Source of the DNA: an uncultured Saprospiraceae bacterium
Lineage (GTDB): Bacteria; Bacteroidota; Bacteroidia; Chitinophagales; Saprospiraceae
Direction: 5' to 3'
Assembly (NCBI GenBank): GCA_937959275.1
Contig: CALGLU010000079.1
Coordinates: 1-64,000 of the forward strand
DNA: 64,000 nucleotides
Below the pieces are notes generated by a model that worked only from the letters and a program-made list of their open reading frames with translations, did not search any database and was not told the origin of the DNA. Every line of letters starts with the position of its first letter. The stretch's first letter is position 1. Of this stretch, positions 61,614-64,000 are shown in pieces. The position numbers and the translations under genes were made by a program.

Positions 61614-64000
61614 ATGACGATGAATTCGCGTAAATTACTTTATGTGATAGGGATTTTTATTGCCCTATTCCTACTTCCAAACTCAAATTATTCACAATGT
61701 ACTTCTCCGGGTTTTGACATAGATTTATACACAAATCTTCTCAGCACCCAGAATGTAACGATTGCTCCAGAAATTTCTAGCTTGACATACAATGATATGA
61801 CAGGCGAATTTGTAGCAGTAACAGATGGAGGAAGCTTTCTCAAAAGACACACTTCTGGAGCTTGGAATGCATATGGCATTACAAACTACGGCGGCTCACA
61901 TTGTACAACAACTCGATTTAGTGATACAGAAGCTATCACCTATATGTTCAGTTATACAAGCACGCTCCACAGATATGCAATAGCAGATGAGAGAGACAGA
62001 GCGATTGTATTTGTTGACATTGCGAACTCTGATACTAATGTATCACATCCAACCACTTCCTACCTGAAGTTTAGTGGATTAAATTGTGGTGGCAATGATG
62101 GTATCGAAGGTTTAGCGTATGATGCCAACACGAATACAATGTATTTTGCAACAGAAGTTAACAGTCAAAAAATCTACAGCTTTGTAGTACCAGCATCGAT
62201 TACTGGTCAAACGATTGCTGTTAATGAGGTTGCAGATTTAAGATCTATATCTGGACTAAGTACCTATTCAACACATGCATTAGATATCCTACCAAATGGT
62301 AACATTGTAGCACTCGTTACAAAACCAGGGAGTGGTGATAATGGAGCTTTTGCAAGAATGATTGTAGAAATCAATCCTTGTGGTGCAATGTTAGGTCAAA
62401 TGGATTTAGAGCCGACGATAGCTTCAACAGCGGAGCTTGAAGGGATTGCAATTAAAGGTGCAAATTTATATGTGATTGGTGAGAATGCTAAAATGTATCA
62501 ACTACAAAAACAAGTGACTCAGGGATCAATTATAGTCGCTTCACCAGGTACTTTAGGATCCTATGATTCCGGCTCTTCTACCCTTGTTAACTGGGTAAGC
62601 ACAAATGTAACTGGAAATGTAAAAATAGATTTATACAAATCAGGGGTATTTGTAAGTACACTAACTGCTAATACAACTAACGATGGTACTCATTCTATAA
62701 CACTACCAGTTGTCACTAGCAATCAATCAGGATATTCAGTAAATGTTGTTTCACTAGATGATCCGTCAGTTTCAGGAGCGAGTGGAGATTTTACAATAGC
62801 CGCTCCTGCTGGTACACTTACTGTTAATTCTCCTGGTAACGGAGAAACATTAAATGTCGGTACCTCTACTCCAATTAATTGGTCATCAGCAAATCTTGCT
62901 GGGAATGTTAAAATTGAATTATATCAAATCTCAACTTTAGTAGCTACATTATCTGCAAATACTGCAAATGATGGCAGCCAATCTGTACTTGTACCAAATG
63001 TACCTAACGGATCAAACTACAGAATCAAAATCACAAGTATCAACACACCATCTATAGACGATTGGGGTGGCTATTTTTCTATATCAAATCCAACAATTAC
63101 AGTCAGTAATCCAACAGCCGGAAGCACATACAGCTCAGCTAGCACAGTCAATGTCACATGGACAAGCTCGACAAGCGGTAATATGAAAATAGATTTATAC
63201 AAAGGTTCTACTCTTGTTGCAACTTTGGATAATTCAACAGCTGATGATGGTTCACGCGTAGTGACATTACCAACTGTTAATACTACGGCATCAGATTATA
63301 GAATAAGAGTAAGCAATATTGCTTCTGGCATCTATGACGATAGTGGTATGTTTGAAATTACAGCAGCTAATATTTTCGAAGTAACTAGCCCGTCTGCTAA
63401 TGACGTCTTTAGTGGTGGAGATTTCACGACTGTTACATGGAATAGTAGCTATACTGGATCGGTAAGAATTAATCTTCGAAAAGGCAATTCATTTGTCAGT
63501 ACACTAAAAGTGAGTACAGCAGATGATGGTTCATATTCAGTTCAGTTACCAGTTGTGGCAACGACAGGAAATGATTATCACATCAAGTTAATCAATAGGG
63601 AGGATGGTTCAGTATTCGATCTAGGTGATAATTTTACAATTACAGCATCTGACAACATTACTGTGACTTCACCTACTACAGGAGATATTTTCTTTGATGG
63701 AGATCCTATTAACGTACTGTGGTCAACGAATATCGGAGGAAGTGTCGCAATAAATTTATTTAAAAATGGTACACACGTAGCCAATTTAAAAGCAGTTACA
63801 GCAAATGATCAAAGTGAGTCTTTAACTTTACCTTCTGGATTAGTCGCTGGTAATGATTATGTCATTCGCGTTTCAAGTGTTACAAACACGAGTGTTATGG
63901 ACGATAGTAATCCATTTGTCATTGATGATGTTATTTCAAGTCCAACTGATGCCGATTTAATCGTAGCTAATGCAGGAACAGCAACTCAATCTGGCAACAT
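61614..64000 (+). CDS. Secreted beta-propeller protein with tandem KNH/Kre9-like domains (incomplete at window end)
   Basis: Open from ATG 61614 (second ATG at 61620) past the window end, so at least 795 residues. Signal peptide KLLYVIGIFIALFLLPNSNYSQ. Residues about 30-300 resemble SdiA-regulated/esterase-like beta-propellers (SSLTYNDMTGEFVAVTDGG, DGIEGLAYDANTNTMYFATE, ELEGIAIKGANLYVIGE). Then come five repeats of about 90 residues starting near 62524, 62811, 63088, 63364 and 63646, each with SPxxGxxxxxGxxxxVxWxS, GNVKIDLYKxGxxVxTLxAxTxxDGSxxxxLP and DYxIRVSSxxxxSxxDDSxxFxI, the pattern of the Kre9/KNH (Ser-Thr-rich) domain. A sixth, different module begins SSPTDADLIVANAGTATQSG. A T9SS sorting domain would be expected beyond the window. 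Confidence 0.85.
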   Translation, partial: MTMNSRKLLYVIGIFIALFLLPNSNYSQCTSPGFDIDLYTNLLSTQNVTIAPEISSLTYNDMTGEFVAVTDGGSFLKRHTSGAWNAYGITNYGGSHCTTTRFSDTEAITYMFSYTSTLHRYAIADERDRAIVFVDIANSDTNVSHPTTSYLKFSGLNCGGNDGIEGLAYDANTNTMYFATEVNSQKIYSFVVPASITGQTIAVNEVADLRSISGLSTYSTHALDILPNGNIVALVTKPGSGDNGAFARMIVEINPCGAMLGQMDLEPTIASTAELEGIAIKGANLYVIGENAKMYQLQKQVTQGSIIVASPGTLGSYDSGSSTLVNWVSTNVTGNVKIDLYKSGVFVSTLTANTTNDGTHSITLPVVTSNQSGYSVNVVSLDDPSVSGASGDFTIAAPAGTLTVNSPGNGETLNVGTSTPINWSSANLAGNVKIELYQISTLVATLSANTANDGSQSVLVPNVPNGSNYRIKITSINTPSIDDWGGYFSISNPTITVSNPTAGSTYSSASTVNVTWTSSTSGNMKIDLYKGSTLVATLDNSTADDGSRVVTLPTVNTTASDYRIRVSNIASGIYDDSGMFEITAANIFEVTSPSANDVFSGGDFTTVTWNSSYTGSVRINLRKGNSFVSTLKVSTADDGSYSVQLPVVATTGNDYHIKLINREDGSVFDLGDNFTITASDNITVTSPTTGDIFFDGDPINVLWSTNIGGSVAINLFKNGTHVANLKAVTANDQSESLTLPSGLVAGNDYVIRVSSVTNTSVMDDSNPFVIDDVISSPTDADLIVANAGTATQSGN

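Overview
The window looks like a chromosomal segment of a Bacteroidota bacterium, most likely a free-living, polysaccharide-using member of the Saprospiria or a neighbouring class. The evidence is: AT-rich DNA; promoters of the form TTG-N20-TAnnTTTG; no consistent Shine-Dalgarno sequences; two proteins ending in type IX secretion (T9SS type A) sorting domains; Cys-rich CDDNDPNT-type linkers and thrombospondin-type-3 calcium repeats in large secreted proteins; and typical Bacteroidota core genes (split pntA, coaX next to an outer-membrane protein gene, SpeH-type speD). No rRNA, tRNA, transposase, phage gene or CRISPR array was found.

Layout. 0.3-3.9 kb: a sulfur operon (CstB-like persulfide dioxygenase-rhodanese, SulP transporter, single-domain rhodanese) behind a promoter that carries an ArsR-type palindromic operator. 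4.4-11.6 kb: two large secreted carbohydrate-active proteins, a tandem glycosidase-like protein whose second copy has lost its catalytic residues, and a multimodular pectate lyase. 12-20.5 kb: lpd, an S41 lipoprotein, dapA divergent from a double-ACT protein, a membrane AraC regulator, a serine hydrolase and a cold-shock gene. 20.9-23.7 kb: the proton-translocating transhydrogenase operon pntA1-pntA2-pntB. 23.9-26.6 kb: an ankyrin-like protein, two acetyltransferases and a DUF481-like barrel. 26.8-31.8 kb: the operon purH-coaX-outer membrane barrel-TPR protein. 32-39 kb: tdk, a hypothetical protein plus rhomboid, a sulfatase and a SNF2 ATPase with a repeat-built insertion. 39.4-44 kb: a polyamine neighbourhood (speD, an ATP-grasp glutathionylspermidine-synthase-like gene with a small membrane partner, a membrane-anchored spermidine synthase and a decayed arginine decarboxylase fragment). 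44-57.9 kb: an SPFH protein, a glycosyltransferase, acylphosphatase, a T9SS endonuclease I, a PLP decarboxylase, a ThiF/MoeB-rhodanese fusion, a T9SS-secreted repeat protein and ftsK. 58-61 kb: the cysE-cysM-old yellow enzyme operon. 61.6 kb to the window end: an incomplete secreted protein with at least five tandem KNH/Kre9-like domains.

Sulfur metabolism recurs (persulfide oxidation, three rhodanese proteins, cysE/cysM, a ThiF-like activator), as do extracellular polysaccharide attack (pectate lyase, glycosidase-like protein, sulfatase) and polyamine chemistry. The most unusual sequence-level feature is a set of non-coding repeats: a MITE-like family with three copies that appears to supply stop codons to neighbouring genes, 7-bp tandem repeats, and GC-rich palindromes. 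Two of these repeat classes also occur in frame inside the SNF2 gene.
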